Of a stretch of DNA of 41,820 bases, positions 9,516 to 17,583 are shown one piece after another. Both the position numbers and the translations under genes were made by a program. Origin of the DNA: an uncultured Pelagibacteraceae bacterium (GTDB lineage: Bacteria; Pseudomonadota; Alphaproteobacteria; Pelagibacterales; Pelagibacteraceae); the NCBI GenBank assembly GCA_902596675.1, contig CACJUO010000011.1, positions 1 through 41,820 of the forward strand, read 5' to 3'. Numbering within the stretch: the first letter of the stretch is position 1; every line of letters begins with the position of its first letter. Below the pieces are notes generated by a model, which was given only the letters and a program-made list of their open reading frames with translations, did not search any database and was not told the origin of the DNA.

Positions 9516-9950
9516 CTAGATAGGTTTAAAAACTATAATAAAAACAATAAAAATCAGCAATACTGTTGGTATTTCATTAATTATTCTAAAAAATCTGGAT
9601 GATTTTGAGTTTTCTTTCAACTTTAACGATCGCATACATTTACCTAAATACTCATGATAAATTGTTAAAATAACCACTAACAGAATTTTGAGCTGTAACC
9701 ATAGGTAGGCAAAGCTTTCAATACCATTAATCCAGATTAATATAATTCCAAAAAGCCATGACAAAATCATGGCTGGTCGCATAATATAATTGTATAGCTT
9801 TCTTTCCATAGTTTCAAAAATTTCGGTAGTTTTATCTTTTTCAAAATTTTCGACATGATAAACAAATATTCTTGGCAGATATAAAAGACCAGCCATCCAC
9901 GAAATTACTGCTATTAGATGAAGCGATTTAAATAAAAGATATCCACTCAT
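9516..9950 (-). CDS. hemJ: Protoporphyrinogen IX oxidase, HemJ type
   Basis: HemJ is the inner-membrane, haem-b-containing enzyme that oxidises protoporphyrinogen IX to protoporphyrin IX in many bacteria lacking HemG and HemY. The 144-residue protein has four predicted membrane helices and the family start LFKSLHLIAVISWMAGLLYLPR, in which His11 corresponds to the conserved haem-ligand histidine. HYEYLG-like text (YHEYLGKCMRSL) in the middle loop also fits the family. It begins 3 bases after hemH and belongs to the hemE-hemH-hemJ unit. Together the three genes catalyse three of the last four steps to protohaem; hemF/hemN is not in the window. Confidence 0.9.
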   Translation of the reverse strand: MSGYLLFKSLHLIAVISWMAGLLYLPRIFVYHVENFEKDKTTEIFETMERKLYNYIMRPAMILSWLFGIILIWINGIESFAYLWLQLKILLVVILTIYHEYLGKCMRSLKLKENSKSSRFFRIINEIPTVLLIFIVFIIVFKPI

Positions 9951-9953
9951 TAA

Positions 9954-10946
9954 TTATAAATTTTTTGAAACAAGATGTTCTAATAAAGAGATATGATCTT
10001 CATTATCATTTAAGCAAGGTATCATTTCAAAGTTTTCGCCTCCTGATTTGATAAAGCTTTCTCTTCCTTGGATAGATATTTCCTCTAAAGTCTCAACACA
10101 ATCTGATGAAAAACCAGGACAAATAACTAAAATATTTTTTTTTCCCTCTTTGGGCAAAGCTTCAAAAGTTTTGTCTGTATAAGGTTGCAACCATTCCTGG
10201 GGACCAAATCTCGATTGAAATGTTGTCATAATTTTTATATCCGAATATTTTTCTGAAATTAGTCTGGTAGTTTTATGACAATAACAATGGTAGGGATCCC
10301 CCTTATCAAAATATTTTTTTGGTATGCCATGATATGAGGCAACTATTAAATCTGGTTTCCAATTAATTTCGTTAATTTTTTTTAAAATACTATTTCTGAT
10401 AGCATTAATATATAGAGGTTCAGACTCATAATGGGGAATTATTTTTAGATTTGGTTGCCATCTCATTTTCATAAGGGTTCTATAAACCTCGTCGCATACA
10501 GTTGCAGTCGTTGCGGCAGCATATTGAGGATAAAGAGGTAGTATTATTAAATTCTCACAACCTTTTTTGTGAAGTTGATTTATTTTACTTTTAATACTTG
10601 GATTGCCGTACCTCATGGCAAAATCAACAATCATCTTTTCATCCCCAATTTTTTCGGATAATTTATGCGCTTGGCTCTCTGTAAAAAACCTAAGTGGTGA
10701 CATGTTTTTGTCATTCATCCATATTTCCTTGTAGGCTTTAGCAGTTTTTGACGGCCTGAAAGTTAGTATAAATACGTTAAGAATTACTTGCCAAATAAAA
10801 GGATTTACTTCGATAACTCTTCTGTCTGATAGAAATTCCTTTAAATACTTCCTTATATCCAGCCAACTAGTTGAGTCGGGTGTCCCAAGATTTACAATTA
10901 AAACCCCTGTTTTGCCATAATTAATTTTTGGGTGATCTGATATCAT
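9954..10946 (-). CDS. hemH: Ferrochelatase
   Basis: Ferrochelatase inserts Fe(II) into protoporphyrin IX, the last step of protohaem synthesis. The 330-residue protein shows the family opening GVLIVNLGTPDS, the conserved LPLYPQYAAATTATVCDEV block near residue 145, the catalytic histidine in VASYHGIPKKYFDKGDPY (about residues 200-217), and the C-terminal ICPGFSSDCVETLEEI motif containing the metal-site acidic residues. It overlaps hemE by 4 bases (ATGA-type coupling) and is followed by hemJ after 3 bases. It has no membrane segment, so it is peripheral to the inner membrane on the cytoplasmic side, as in other bacteria. Confidence 0.97.
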   Translation of the reverse strand: MISDHPKINYGKTGVLIVNLGTPDSTSWLDIRKYLKEFLSDRRVIEVNPFIWQVILNVFILTFRPSKTAKAYKEIWMNDKNMSPLRFFTESQAHKLSEKIGDEKMIVDFAMRYGNPSIKSKINQLHKKGCENLIILPLYPQYAAATTATVCDEVYRTLMKMRWQPNLKIIPHYESEPLYINAIRNSILKKINEINWKPDLIVASYHGIPKKYFDKGDPYHCYCHKTTRLISEKYSDIKIMTTFQSRFGPQEWLQPYTDKTFEALPKEGKKNILVICPGFSSDCVETLEEISIQGRESFIKSGGENFEMIPCLNDNEDHISLLEHLVSKNL

Positions 10947-11944
10947 TTAAAGTTTCTTACAATTTTGATCAAGTCTTCAACCATTTCAATTTTAGTTTCT
11001 GGTAGGATTCCATGTCCCAAATTAAATATGTATGGATGATCCTTAAAGATATGAAGATATTTTTCAACTTCCTTTTTAAGAATTTCTTTATTAGTCAATA
11101 ATATTTTAGGGTCAATCCCCCCTTGGATGGGAATTTTTATTTCTTTTACTATTTTCTCTGGATCAACATCATAATCAATATTTACTGCATCTGGTTTAAC
11201 AATTTCACAAAAATTTTTGTAATCTTTAATACCCCTTGGAAAACAAATTACAGGCACACCTAATTGTTTAACATATTCTACAATATTTAATGTAGGTATA
11301 TAAATATATTCTGGAATTTTATTATCTAATAATCCTGCCCAACTATCAAAAATTTGAATTACTTTAGCTCCAGCCTCAACTTGATTTTTTATATGAACTT
11401 TTAAGAATTTTTCAATAATTCCTAATAGTCTATTTATTAAGAAATCATCTTTAAAGAATTCACCTGTTAGACCTTTTTTTGGTGATGATCTATTAATCAT
11501 ATATACAAGAATAGTCCATGGAGCTCCAGCAAATCCAATCATATCTCTATTATTCATTAAAGGGTCTTTAGACGTTTTAGAAATTGCTTTGTAAACTTTA
11601 TAAACTTTTTCTGTAAAGTAGACTTCGTCAACATTTTTGATATTTTCTAATACTAGTTCTCCGAGTTTTGGCCCAAAGTTTTTTTCAAATTCTACTTTTT
11701 GACCAAGACCATATGGTAACATCAAAATATCAGAGAATATTACTGCGCCATCAAAGCCGAATCTCTTTATAGGTTGAAGAGTTATTTCAGACGCTAAATC
11801 ACTGTTTAAACAAAGTTTTATAAAATCCGTATTTTTTTTTCTTATTTCTCGAAACTCAGGCAAATACCTTCCTGCTTGTCTCATTAACCATATAGGATTG
11901 GTTTTAGTATCTTTATTTTTTATACAATTAGTTAAGGGAGTCAT
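10943..11944 (-). CDS. hemE: Uroporphyrinogen decarboxylase
   Basis: HemE decarboxylates the four acetate side chains of uroporphyrinogen III to give coproporphyrinogen III. The 333-residue TIM-barrel protein has the signature PIWLMRQAGRYLPEFREIR near residues 18-36, the conserved FSDILMLPYGLG segment (about 70-81), GFAGAPWTILVYM, and FNLGHGILPET close to the C-terminus. It is the first gene of hemE-hemH-hemJ. It starts at the left edge of the 283-base gap proposed as oriC; hemE flanks the replication origin in Caulobacter and Rickettsia, so its position is a useful landmark. Transcription of this unit would start inside that gap. Confidence 0.97.
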   Translation of the reverse strand: MTPLTNCIKNKDTKTNPIWLMRQAGRYLPEFREIRKKNTDFIKLCLNSDLASEITLQPIKRFGFDGAVIFSDILMLPYGLGQKVEFEKNFGPKLGELVLENIKNVDEVYFTEKVYKVYKAISKTSKDPLMNNRDMIGFAGAPWTILVYMINRSSPKKGLTGEFFKDDFLINRLLGIIEKFLKVHIKNQVEAGAKVIQIFDSWAGLLDNKIPEYIYIPTLNIVEYVKQLGVPVICFPRGIKDYKNFCEIVKPDAVNIDYDVDPEKIVKEIKIPIQGGIDPKILLTNKEILKKEVEKYLHIFKDHPYIFNLGHGILPETKIEMVEDLIKIVRNFK

Positions 11945-12227
11945 ATAAATAGATATATATCATTTACTTTATTAGTATTATGTATTGTGAATAACGTAAA
12001 TTAGTCAATTATCACATTTTATTAACTCTTTACTAATAATTTAGATATCTATTTAGCTAGATTTTATAAGGATTAATTAAGATTTCTCATATTTTATGTA
12101 TATTATGTATAACTTTGTTAACATTTTATAATTTAGTTAAGTTTATGGGAAAAAAACTAACTATTATTATTAAAAGGATAAATCTGAATTTTTCTTATTT
12201 TACTTATAGATTATAAACATTTTATAC
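11945..12227. other. oriC: Putative chromosomal replication origin (oriC) and divergent promoter region
   Basis: This is the largest gene-free stretch of the window (283 bases). It is flanked by hemE on one side and the kinase/pyrophosphorylase gene (RP001 family) on the other, the same pair that flanks oriC in Caulobacter crescentus and Rickettsia prowazekii. Genes on both sides point away from it. The DNA is almost entirely A and T. Candidate DnaA boxes are TTATTCACA on the minus strand (11986-11994), TTATACATA on the minus strand (12104-12112, one mismatch to TTATNCACA) and TTATAAACA on the plus strand (12211-12219, one mismatch). These are weak individually given base composition. The region must also hold promoters for both flanking genes; no clear -35/-10 pair stands out. 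Confidence 0.72.
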
Positions 12228-13055
12228 ATGAGAAATTTATATCAAATATACTTAATATCAGACTCTACAGGCGAAACACTTGATAGAATTTTTTTAGCTT
12301 TGAAAGCACAATTTCCTAGTTTCGAATACGAGACAAATCACTTTTCATTTACTCGTACTGAAAGTCAAACTCTCGCTATACTAAAACAAGCAAAAAAAGA
12401 GAGAAATTCAATTATTTTATATACTATTGTTAATAGTAAATTAGCAAAATATCTTACAGAGAAAGCTTACGAAAGAAATATACCTTGTTTTGGAGTTCTT
12501 GGAGACTTGATTTTAAATTTTTCAAAGATCTTAAATCAAAAAGCTTCACATCAGCCAAGCGGACAACATATTTTAAATGAAGAATACTACGATAGAATTG
12601 AAGCTATTCAATTTACGATGAACCATGATGATGGTAATCAAACTGATGATATAGAAAAATCAGATATTATTTTATTAGGTGTAAGTAGAACCAGTAAAAC
12701 ACCCACTTCTATTTATCTAGCCAATAGAGGCTTCAAAACTTCAAATATTCCACTAGTAAATAAAAATTCTATACCATCTAAAGTTACAAAAAAAAATTTT
12801 AAACCATGTGTTGTTGGCTTAGTTACAGAGGCAGAAAGATTATATGATTTAAGAAAAAATAGATTGAATTCGTTGAAAGAAGATCAAAATAGTGAATATG
12901 TAAATATTGATAACATTAGAGACGAGTTAAATAATGCTAGAAAATTATTCAAAGAAAACAATTGGCCAACAATAGATGTAACAAGAAAATCAGTTGAGGA
13001 AACAGCCGCATCAGTAATAAAAATTTTTGAGATAAAGAACAAAAAAAATGCCTAA
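12228..13055 (+). CDS. Pyruvate phosphate dikinase/PEP synthase regulatory kinase-pyrophosphorylase
   Basis: This 275-residue protein belongs to the DUF299 family, bifunctional enzymes that use ADP to phosphorylate, and phosphate to dephosphorylate, a threonine of pyruvate phosphate dikinase or PEP synthase and so switch it off or on. The opening YLISDSTGETLDRIF is the family signature. A P-loop-like GVSRTSKTPTSIYLANRG lies near residues 150-168, and LYDLRKNRL, VNIDNIRDELNNARKLF and IDVTRKSVEETAASVI follow as in homologues. The gene is the first rightward gene from the putative origin and corresponds to RP001, the marker gene of rickettsial and Caulobacter origins. It overlaps maf by 8 bases. 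Which dikinase or synthase it controls cannot be seen here. Confidence 0.92.
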   Translation: MRNLYQIYLISDSTGETLDRIFLALKAQFPSFEYETNHFSFTRTESQTLAILKQAKKERNSIILYTIVNSKLAKYLTEKAYERNIPCFGVLGDLILNFSKILNQKASHQPSGQHILNEEYYDRIEAIQFTMNHDDGNQTDDIEKSDIILLGVSRTSKTPTSIYLANRGFKTSNIPLVNKNSIPSKVTKKNFKPCVVGLVTEAERLYDLRKNRLNSLKEDQNSEYVNIDNIRDELNNARKLFKENNWPTIDVTRKSVEETAASVIKIFEIKNKKNA

Positions 13056-13632
13056 CATAATTTTAGCTTCAAAAAGTAAAGTAAGAAAAGAAATACTAGA
13101 TAATCATAATATTAATAGTAAAGTTGAAGCCTCAAATGTTGATGAAGACCCTATAAAAGAAAGTTTATTAAAGGAAGGAGCCTCACCGGAAATTATTTCT
13201 AAGAATCTAGCAGAATTAAAAGCAAACAAGGTAAGTCAAAAAATTAATAATGCTCTAGTATTAGGAGCAGATAGCGTCATCGATTTAACTGGAGAATTAA
13301 TTTCAAAACCAGAAAGTAGAGAAGAGGCTTTGAATATTTTAAAGAAACTCAATGGAAAAAAACATTCTTTGATCAGTTCAGTTTGTATATCTAAAAATGG
13401 TTCTATGGTTTGGAACTATACTGATAAAGCTTACTTGACCATGAAGGATTTTTCTGACAATGAATTAACTACTTATCTAAATAAAATAAGCGATGAAGCT
13501 TTATATGCTTACAATGTTTATCAAATTGAAGGAGAAGGAAGAGCTTTATTCTCTAATATTGATGGTGATGAAGATACGATAATGGGCTTACCTATTAAAA
13601 AGATTAAGGAATATTTGGAACTACAAAAATGA
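13048..13632 (+). CDS. maf: Maf-family nucleotide pyrophosphatase
   Basis: Maf proteins hydrolyse dTTP/UTP or modified pyrimidine and guanine nucleoside triphosphates, keeping non-canonical nucleotides out of nucleic acids. This 194-residue protein has the opening IILASKSKVRKEIL (the usual LASxSPRR motif with K-V-R in place of P-R-R), the catalytic VLGADSVIDL near residue 70, and SKPESREEALNILKKLNGKKHSLIS. The C-terminal IEGEGRALFSNIDGDEDTIMGLP also fits. The altered N-terminal SK-V-R and ESREEAL motif place it among alphaproteobacterial origin-linked Maf proteins, and substrate preference cannot be decided from this sequence. It overlaps both neighbours (8 and 4 bases), so it is in one operon with the regulatory kinase and aroE. 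Confidence 0.9.
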   Translation: MPNIILASKSKVRKEILDNHNINSKVEASNVDEDPIKESLLKEGASPEIISKNLAELKANKVSQKINNALVLGADSVIDLTGELISKPESREEALNILKKLNGKKHSLISSVCISKNGSMVWNYTDKAYLTMKDFSDNELTTYLNKISDEALYAYNVYQIEGEGRALFSNIDGDEDTIMGLPIKKIKEYLELQK

Positions 13633-14423
13633 AAAAATTTTTAGTAATAGGAAATCCAATTGAACATTCTTTATCTCCAAAATTACATAATTATTGGATA
13701 AAAAAAAATAATTTAGATGCAATTTATGGAAAATTGGAAACTTATGACAATGATTTGTCTGAACTATGTAAATCTATCAAAAATGGAGATTTGGAGGGTT
13801 TAAATGTTACTGTCCCTTTTAAAAAATCAATAATACCTCATCTTGATATTTTAAGTAGTAATGCATTAAGAACACAATCTGTAAATACTATCTCGTTAAA
13901 TAAAGGTTATTTAATTGGAGATAATACAGACATTAATGGATTTGAATTAAGTATAAGAAAATTAAATTATGATGTTAGTGACAAAACAGTTCTGATATTA
14001 GGTGCTGGTGGTGTTGTACCATCAATCATTTTTTCGCTGTTAAGGATGAAAGTATCAAAAATACTTTTGAGTAATAGAACCAAAGAAAAAGCTAATAATT
14101 TAAAGAAGTTTTTCAAAGAGATTAATATTATAGACTGGGGTGATTTGCCCGATTTTGATATGATAATTAATGCAACTACTTTAGGTTTAAACAAAGATGA
14201 TAAGTTTGGTTTAGACTTCTCACAGATTAGTAATAACAAGCTTTTTTATGATGTTATATACTCTCCATTTCAAACAGAATTCTCTGAGGCAGGGAACGCA
14301 AAAGGTAATGTAATTGAAAATGGTTTAAATATGTTCTTATTTCAAGGCCAGCAAGCTTTTAATATTTGGCATAATGTTGAACCAGAAATTAATAAAGAAT
14401 TAATTGAATTTCTAAAAAAATGA
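13629..14423 (+). CDS. aroE: Shikimate dehydrogenase
   Basis: AroE reduces 3-dehydroshikimate to shikimate with NADPH in aromatic amino-acid synthesis. The 264-residue protein has the substrate-binding opening VIGNPIEHSLSPKLHN (residues 5-20), the catalytic lysine in GLNVTVPFKKSIIPHLD near residue 68, the DNTDINGF substrate motif, an NADP-binding glycine-rich loop LILGAGGVVPSI (about 123-134) and the basic NRTKEKANNL that recognises the 2'-phosphate. The C-terminal GLNMFLFQGQQAFNIW is also standard. It starts within the maf stop region (4-base overlap) and is followed by coaE after 23 bases, as in the Caulobacter origin cluster. Confidence 0.96.
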   Translation: MKKFLVIGNPIEHSLSPKLHNYWIKKNNLDAIYGKLETYDNDLSELCKSIKNGDLEGLNVTVPFKKSIIPHLDILSSNALRTQSVNTISLNKGYLIGDNTDINGFELSIRKLNYDVSDKTVLILGAGGVVPSIIFSLLRMKVSKILLSNRTKEKANNLKKFFKEINIIDWGDLPDFDMIINATTLGLNKDDKFGLDFSQISNNKLFYDVIYSPFQTEFSEAGNAKGNVIENGLNMFLFQGQQAFNIWHNVEPEINKELIEFLKK

Positions 14424-14446
14424 AACTATGAGATTTAAAATTCAAC

Positions 14447-15040
14447 ATGATTAGAGTTGGGATAATTGGTGGTATAGGCTCAGGAAAATCTTTTATTTCA
14501 AAGCTTTTCGGATATCCAGTATTTAATGCAGATGATGAGGTAAAATATATTTATAAAAAAAATAAGGAGTGTTTTAATAAATTAAAAAAAAAATTACCAA
14601 AATTTATAAAAAAATTTCCTATTAAAAAAAAGGAGCTCATATCGTCCATTAACTCAAATAAGAAAAATCTTAAAATTATATCTTCCGTTGTCCATCCATT
14701 TGTAAGAAAAAATATGAAAAAATTTGTAATAAGAAATAAGAACAGTGAGATGATTATTTTTGATATCCCTTTATTAATAGAAAACAAACTCAATAAAAAA
14801 AAAGATATAATTATTTTTGTTAAATCAAAAAAATCCAAAGTCTTAAACAGATTAAAAAAGAGACCTAACTTTGATGAAAAATTGATTAGAAATCTGAAAG
14901 AAAATCAGGTTATCTTATCAAAAAAAATAAAATTAGCTGACTATGTCATTAATAATAATTTTTCAGCAAATGTGATGAAAAAAAAAGTTAAACTTATTAA
15001 AAAAGAAATTTTAAATGAAAGAAATAGTTCTAGATACTGA
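14447..15040 (+). CDS. coaE: Dephospho-CoA kinase
   Basis: CoaE phosphorylates the 3'-hydroxyl of the ribose of dephospho-CoA, the last step of coenzyme A synthesis. The 197-residue protein carries the P-loop GGIGSGKS at residues 8-15 with K14, the substrate motif NADDEVKYIY near residue 28, and the DIPLLIENKL motif near residue 103. The body is extremely lysine-rich, with long A-runs in the DNA, so single-base errors in homopolymers are a hazard here, although the frame is intact. The end overlaps dnaQ by 26 bases, an unusually long overlap even for this compact genome. The maf-aroE-coaE-dnaQ order is conserved at alphaproteobacterial origins. Confidence 0.94.
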   Translation: MIRVGIIGGIGSGKSFISKLFGYPVFNADDEVKYIYKKNKECFNKLKKKLPKFIKKFPIKKKELISSINSNKKNLKIISSVVHPFVRKNMKKFVIRNKNSEMIIFDIPLLIENKLNKKKDIIIFVKSKKSKVLNRLKKRPNFDEKLIRNLKENQVILSKKIKLADYVINNNFSANVMKKKVKLIKKEILNERNSSRY

Positions 15041-15680
15041 GACAACAGGCCTATCTGTTAGAGATGGTCATAGAATTGTTGAAATTGGTTGTATAGAGTT
15101 AGATAATTTAGTACCAACAAAAAATATATTCCATTTTTATTTAAACCCTGAAAGAAAAGTATCAGAGAAAGCATTTGAAATTCACGGTTATTCTGATGAA
15201 TTTTTAGCAACCAAGCAAAAATTTGCTGATATAGCTGATGATTTTATTGATTTTATTAAGGATAAAAAAATTATTATACATAATGCTGAATTTGATATTG
15301 GTCATTTAAATAATGAATTAACTTTAGTTGGAAAGCCAAAAATAAGTAATGCAAATGTTATTGATACGCTAGAATTAGCAAGAAATAAATTTCCAGGCTC
15401 AGGAATAAGTTTAGATGCTTTATGCAAAAGATTTAGAATTGATAATTCAAGGAGAGAGAAACATACTGCTCTAATTGATTGTGATTTACTTGCAAAAGTT
15501 TATATAAATTTAATTGATCAAAAAGAACCTACTCTAAATCTAGTTAACAATAGTGAAAATAATATTTCTTCTTCCCAAGGTGGAGTAGAATATTTTAAAA
15601 AAGTTATTAATCCAACTGAACAAGAATTATCGAACCATGAAGAGTTTCTAAAAAAAAATTTAAAAAAAAATTTCTTTTAA
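15015..15680 (+). CDS. dnaQ: DNA polymerase III epsilon subunit (3'-5' exonuclease)
   Basis: DnaQ is the proofreading exonuclease of the replicative polymerase. The 221-residue protein has the DEDDh motifs: ExoI VLDTETTGL at residues 5-13, ExoII HNAEFDIGHLNNEL near 93-106, and ExoIII HTALIDCDLLAKVY near 152-165. The C-terminal tail after residue 170 is poorly conserved and should contain the contact to the polymerase alpha subunit. The ATG at 15015 is used because the ExoI motif begins only four codons later; this places the start inside coaE by 26 bases. The gene converges on secB and the two stop codons share TTAA (15677-15680). Confidence 0.96.
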   Translation: MKEIVLDTETTGLSVRDGHRIVEIGCIELDNLVPTKNIFHFYLNPERKVSEKAFEIHGYSDEFLATKQKFADIADDFIDFIKDKKIIIHNAEFDIGHLNNELTLVGKPKISNANVIDTLELARNKFPGSGISLDALCKRFRIDNSRREKHTALIDCDLLAKVYINLIDQKEPTLNLVNNSENNISSSQGGVEYFKKVINPTEQELSNHEEFLKKNLKKNFF

Positions 15681-16099
15681 TTTAATCTTTCTTTATATAG
15701 TTTTTCAAAATCAATCTTATTGCCAAACTTCAAGTCTGGCAAACCCGAGGATCTTAAAATAGTGAGAAACTTTTCTTCTAACTCAGGATACATCATTATT
15801 TGAAGATCACTCAATATTATTTTTTCTAAATCTGCTTTATTAATTTGTAAATCAAATATCTCAATGACATTTGCATACGCGATTTGAAAAAAGCCCTTTT
15901 CTTTTTTTTTATTTGGGTTTTCATATGTTAAAGTAGTTAAAACTTCTATCATTTTTCTTTTTAAAGGTTTTGAATTAATATCAACTTTCATTTTATATTC
16001 TGGAATAGTATTTCTAATTGTTACCAAAGCTTCCGGGCTTGGAATTTCAACTGATAAATCTTTTATATAACTTACTATTATTTTAAATTTATTTCCCAT
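15677..16099 (-). CDS. secB: Protein-export chaperone SecB
   Basis: SecB is a homotetrameric chaperone that keeps pre-secretory proteins unfolded and hands them to SecA. The 140-residue protein has the opening YIKDLSVEIPSPEAL typical of SecB, the strand VLTTLTYE, the GFFQIAYANVIEI segment corresponding to the SecB beta sheet, and the PELEEKFLTILRSSGLPDLKFGNKIDFEKLY C-terminal part near residue 105 onward. In most alphaproteobacteria the usual C-terminal text is LLLDPIDF; here it is a shorter FGNKIDF. It overlaps fxsA by 11 bases and converges on dnaQ. The dnaQ-secB-fxsA-Tim44 arrangement matches the Caulobacter origin region. Confidence 0.92.
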   Translation of the reverse strand: MGNKFKIIVSYIKDLSVEIPSPEALVTIRNTIPEYKMKVDINSKPLKRKMIEVLTTLTYENPNKKKEKGFFQIAYANVIEIFDLQINKADLEKIILSDLQIMMYPELEEKFLTILRSSGLPDLKFGNKIDFEKLYKERLN

Positions 16100-16517
16100 C
16101 TTTATCCTCTAAATCTTCATACTCTCCCTCAATATAATTTTTTTCTCTATCATTACTTTTTTTTTTAGATTTATATTTTTTTGAATACTTACTAAGAATT
16201 ATTTTTCTCGTAACAGGAAAAACCAATAAAATACCTATAATGTCAGTAGCAAATCCTGGCAATATTAATAAGAGAGCTGCAAAAGCAATTGCTGCCCCTG
16301 AAACTATTTCATAAAGTGGAAGCTCATTTTTGACTAATTGAGAAATTCCTGAACGCAATGTGTTAAATCCTTCGTATCTTGCATACCAAATACCTAAAAT
16401 CGCTGTTGTAAGAATTAATAAAATAGTGTTTAAAGCTCCTATTTCTGATCCAATCTTTATAAATAGGTAGATTTCAATAAGAGGTATCCCTAAAATTAGA
16501 ATTATTGCTGTGTTCAT
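16089..16517 (-). CDS. fxsA: FxsA-family inner-membrane protein
   Basis: This 142-residue protein belongs to the FxsA family, named for suppression of phage T7 exclusion by the F plasmid; its cellular role is not known. Three hydrophobic helices are visible: about residues 3-22 (with PLIEIYLFIKIGS), 28-46 (LLILTTAILGIWYARYEG, the most conserved family stretch) and 68-100 (GAAIAFAALLLILPGFATDIIGILLVFP, also a signature). The C-terminal 35 residues are charged and cytoplasmic. It is upstream of secB and overlaps it by 11 bases, so they are probably co-transcribed from the 58-base divergent gap facing the Tim44-like gene. Confidence 0.9.
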   Translation of the reverse strand: MNTAIILILGIPLIEIYLFIKIGSEIGALNTILLILTTAILGIWYARYEGFNTLRSGISQLVKNELPLYEIVSGAAIAFAALLLILPGFATDIIGILLVFPVTRKIILSKYSKKYKSKKKSNDREKNYIEGEYEDLEDKDGK

Positions 16518-16575
16518 TTGTCTATAATGTAAATTGCAGGTTGAAATTAATCAACATAGTAAATATTATTAGTAT

Positions 16576-17163
16576 ATGAGTTATACCTTCGAGTACATCG
16601 ATATAATATTATTGGCTATGATAGCTGGTTTTATTTTTCTAAGATTAAGAGGTATTTTAGGTAAAAAAACTGGTTTTGATGAAAATATAAACTCAAGCTT
16701 TCCACACGAGGTTCCTGAAACTAAAAGTTCGCCTGTTTTAAATGCTGAAACATTTGATGATGCAGCAAAAAAAGATTTCTTAAACGGTGCAAAGATAGCT
16801 TATGAGAGTATTATAACCAGTTTTTCTAAAGGAGATCTAAAAACAATAAAGAATTTATTAGATAAAAATGTATATGATCAATTTGATGAAGCTATAAAAG
16901 ATAAAAAAGAAAGAAACGTAACTTCTGAAACCACATTTATTGGTATCAACTCTGCAGAAATAAAAGAGCATACTCAAAATAAAAATATGCTTGAAGTAAC
17001 TGTTGAATTTGTAAGTGAAATAATATCCTGCATTAAAGATAAAGATAATAAAGTTGTATCAGGTGACGCTCAAAAAGTTAAAAAAGTACTAGATACTTGG
17101 AAGTTTACAAAAGATAGTACTTCAAAAAATCCTAATTGGTTAATAGTAGATACCCAGGCCTAG
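16576..17163 (+). CDS. Tim44-like domain protein (TimA type)
   Basis: This 195-residue protein has one N-terminal membrane helix (about residues 7-24), a short linker, and a C-terminal Tim44-like domain beginning near residue 60 (FLNGAKIAYESIITSFSKGDLKTIKNLLDKNVYDQF) and ending in WKFTKDSTSKNPNWLIVDTQA. Bacterial members resemble the mitochondrial import factor Tim44 and are membrane-anchored proteins of uncertain role. The gene is divergent from fxsA with 58 bases between. In many alphaproteobacteria mltA (a lytic transglycosylase) lies between this gene and smr; here the smr start abuts the stop codon directly, so mltA is absent from this locus. Confidence 0.9.
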   Translation: MSYTFEYIDIILLAMIAGFIFLRLRGILGKKTGFDENINSSFPHEVPETKSSPVLNAETFDDAAKKDFLNGAKIAYESIITSFSKGDLKTIKNLLDKNVYDQFDEAIKDKKERNVTSETTFIGINSAEIKEHTQNKNMLEVTVEFVSEIISCIKDKDNKVVSGDAQKVKKVLDTWKFTKDSTSKNPNWLIVDTQA

Positions 17164-17580
17164 TTGAACAAAAAAATATCAGATAAAGATAAACAAGACT
17201 GGCAAAAGTTTTTAGATAGTACTGATAAATTAGAAAATAAAGATCAAAAAATTTCTTCAACACCTAAGAGATATATTGAAAGATCTATTGATTTGCATGG
17301 ATATACCTTAGAGGAAGCAAACCACAAAATGACTTCGTATATAGAAGAATGTTTCATGAATGGAGTTAACAAAATTAATGTCATTACAGGAAAGGGCCTA
17401 AGATCAAAAAATTTAAATGACCCATATCAGTCTAGTAATTTGAGTATACTAAAACACTCGGTGCCTAATTTTATTAAAGGCAGTGATCATCTTATGAATA
17501 AAATTATAAGTATCGACTTTGAAGCTGTTGAAAATCCATCCATTGGAAATTTTGATATTTTTTTAAGAAAAAGAAAATAA
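17164..17580 (+). CDS. Smr-domain protein
   Basis: The 138-residue protein carries a single Smr domain, a fold found in MutS2 and in small stand-alone proteins and linked to endonuclease activity on nucleic acids, although the function of the stand-alone alphaproteobacterial type is not settled. The SIDLHGYTLEEA motif is at about residues 40-51 and the second motif INVITGKGLRS at about 71-81; the DIFLRKRK ending is typical. The start chosen is TTG at 17164, immediately after the TAG stop of the Tim44-like gene with no spacing; no ATG exists upstream of the conserved domain in this frame. It converges on hslU with a 3-base gap. Confidence 0.88.
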   Translation: MNKKISDKDKQDWQKFLDSTDKLENKDQKISSTPKRYIERSIDLHGYTLEEANHKMTSYIEECFMNGVNKINVITGKGLRSKNLNDPYQSSNLSILKHSVPNFIKGSDHLMNKIISIDFEAVENPSIGNFDIFLRKRK

Positions 17581-17583
17581 GAA

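Noticed and set aside
12009-12017. TTATCACAT as another DnaA box in the oriC gap
   Set aside because: It needs a one-base deletion to fit the consensus and matches poorly without it.
12001-12130. CtrA-like TTAA-N7-TTAA sites in the putative origin (for example TTAACTCTTTACTAA)
   Set aside because: Only half-matching, and TTAA occurs very often by chance in DNA this A+T rich.
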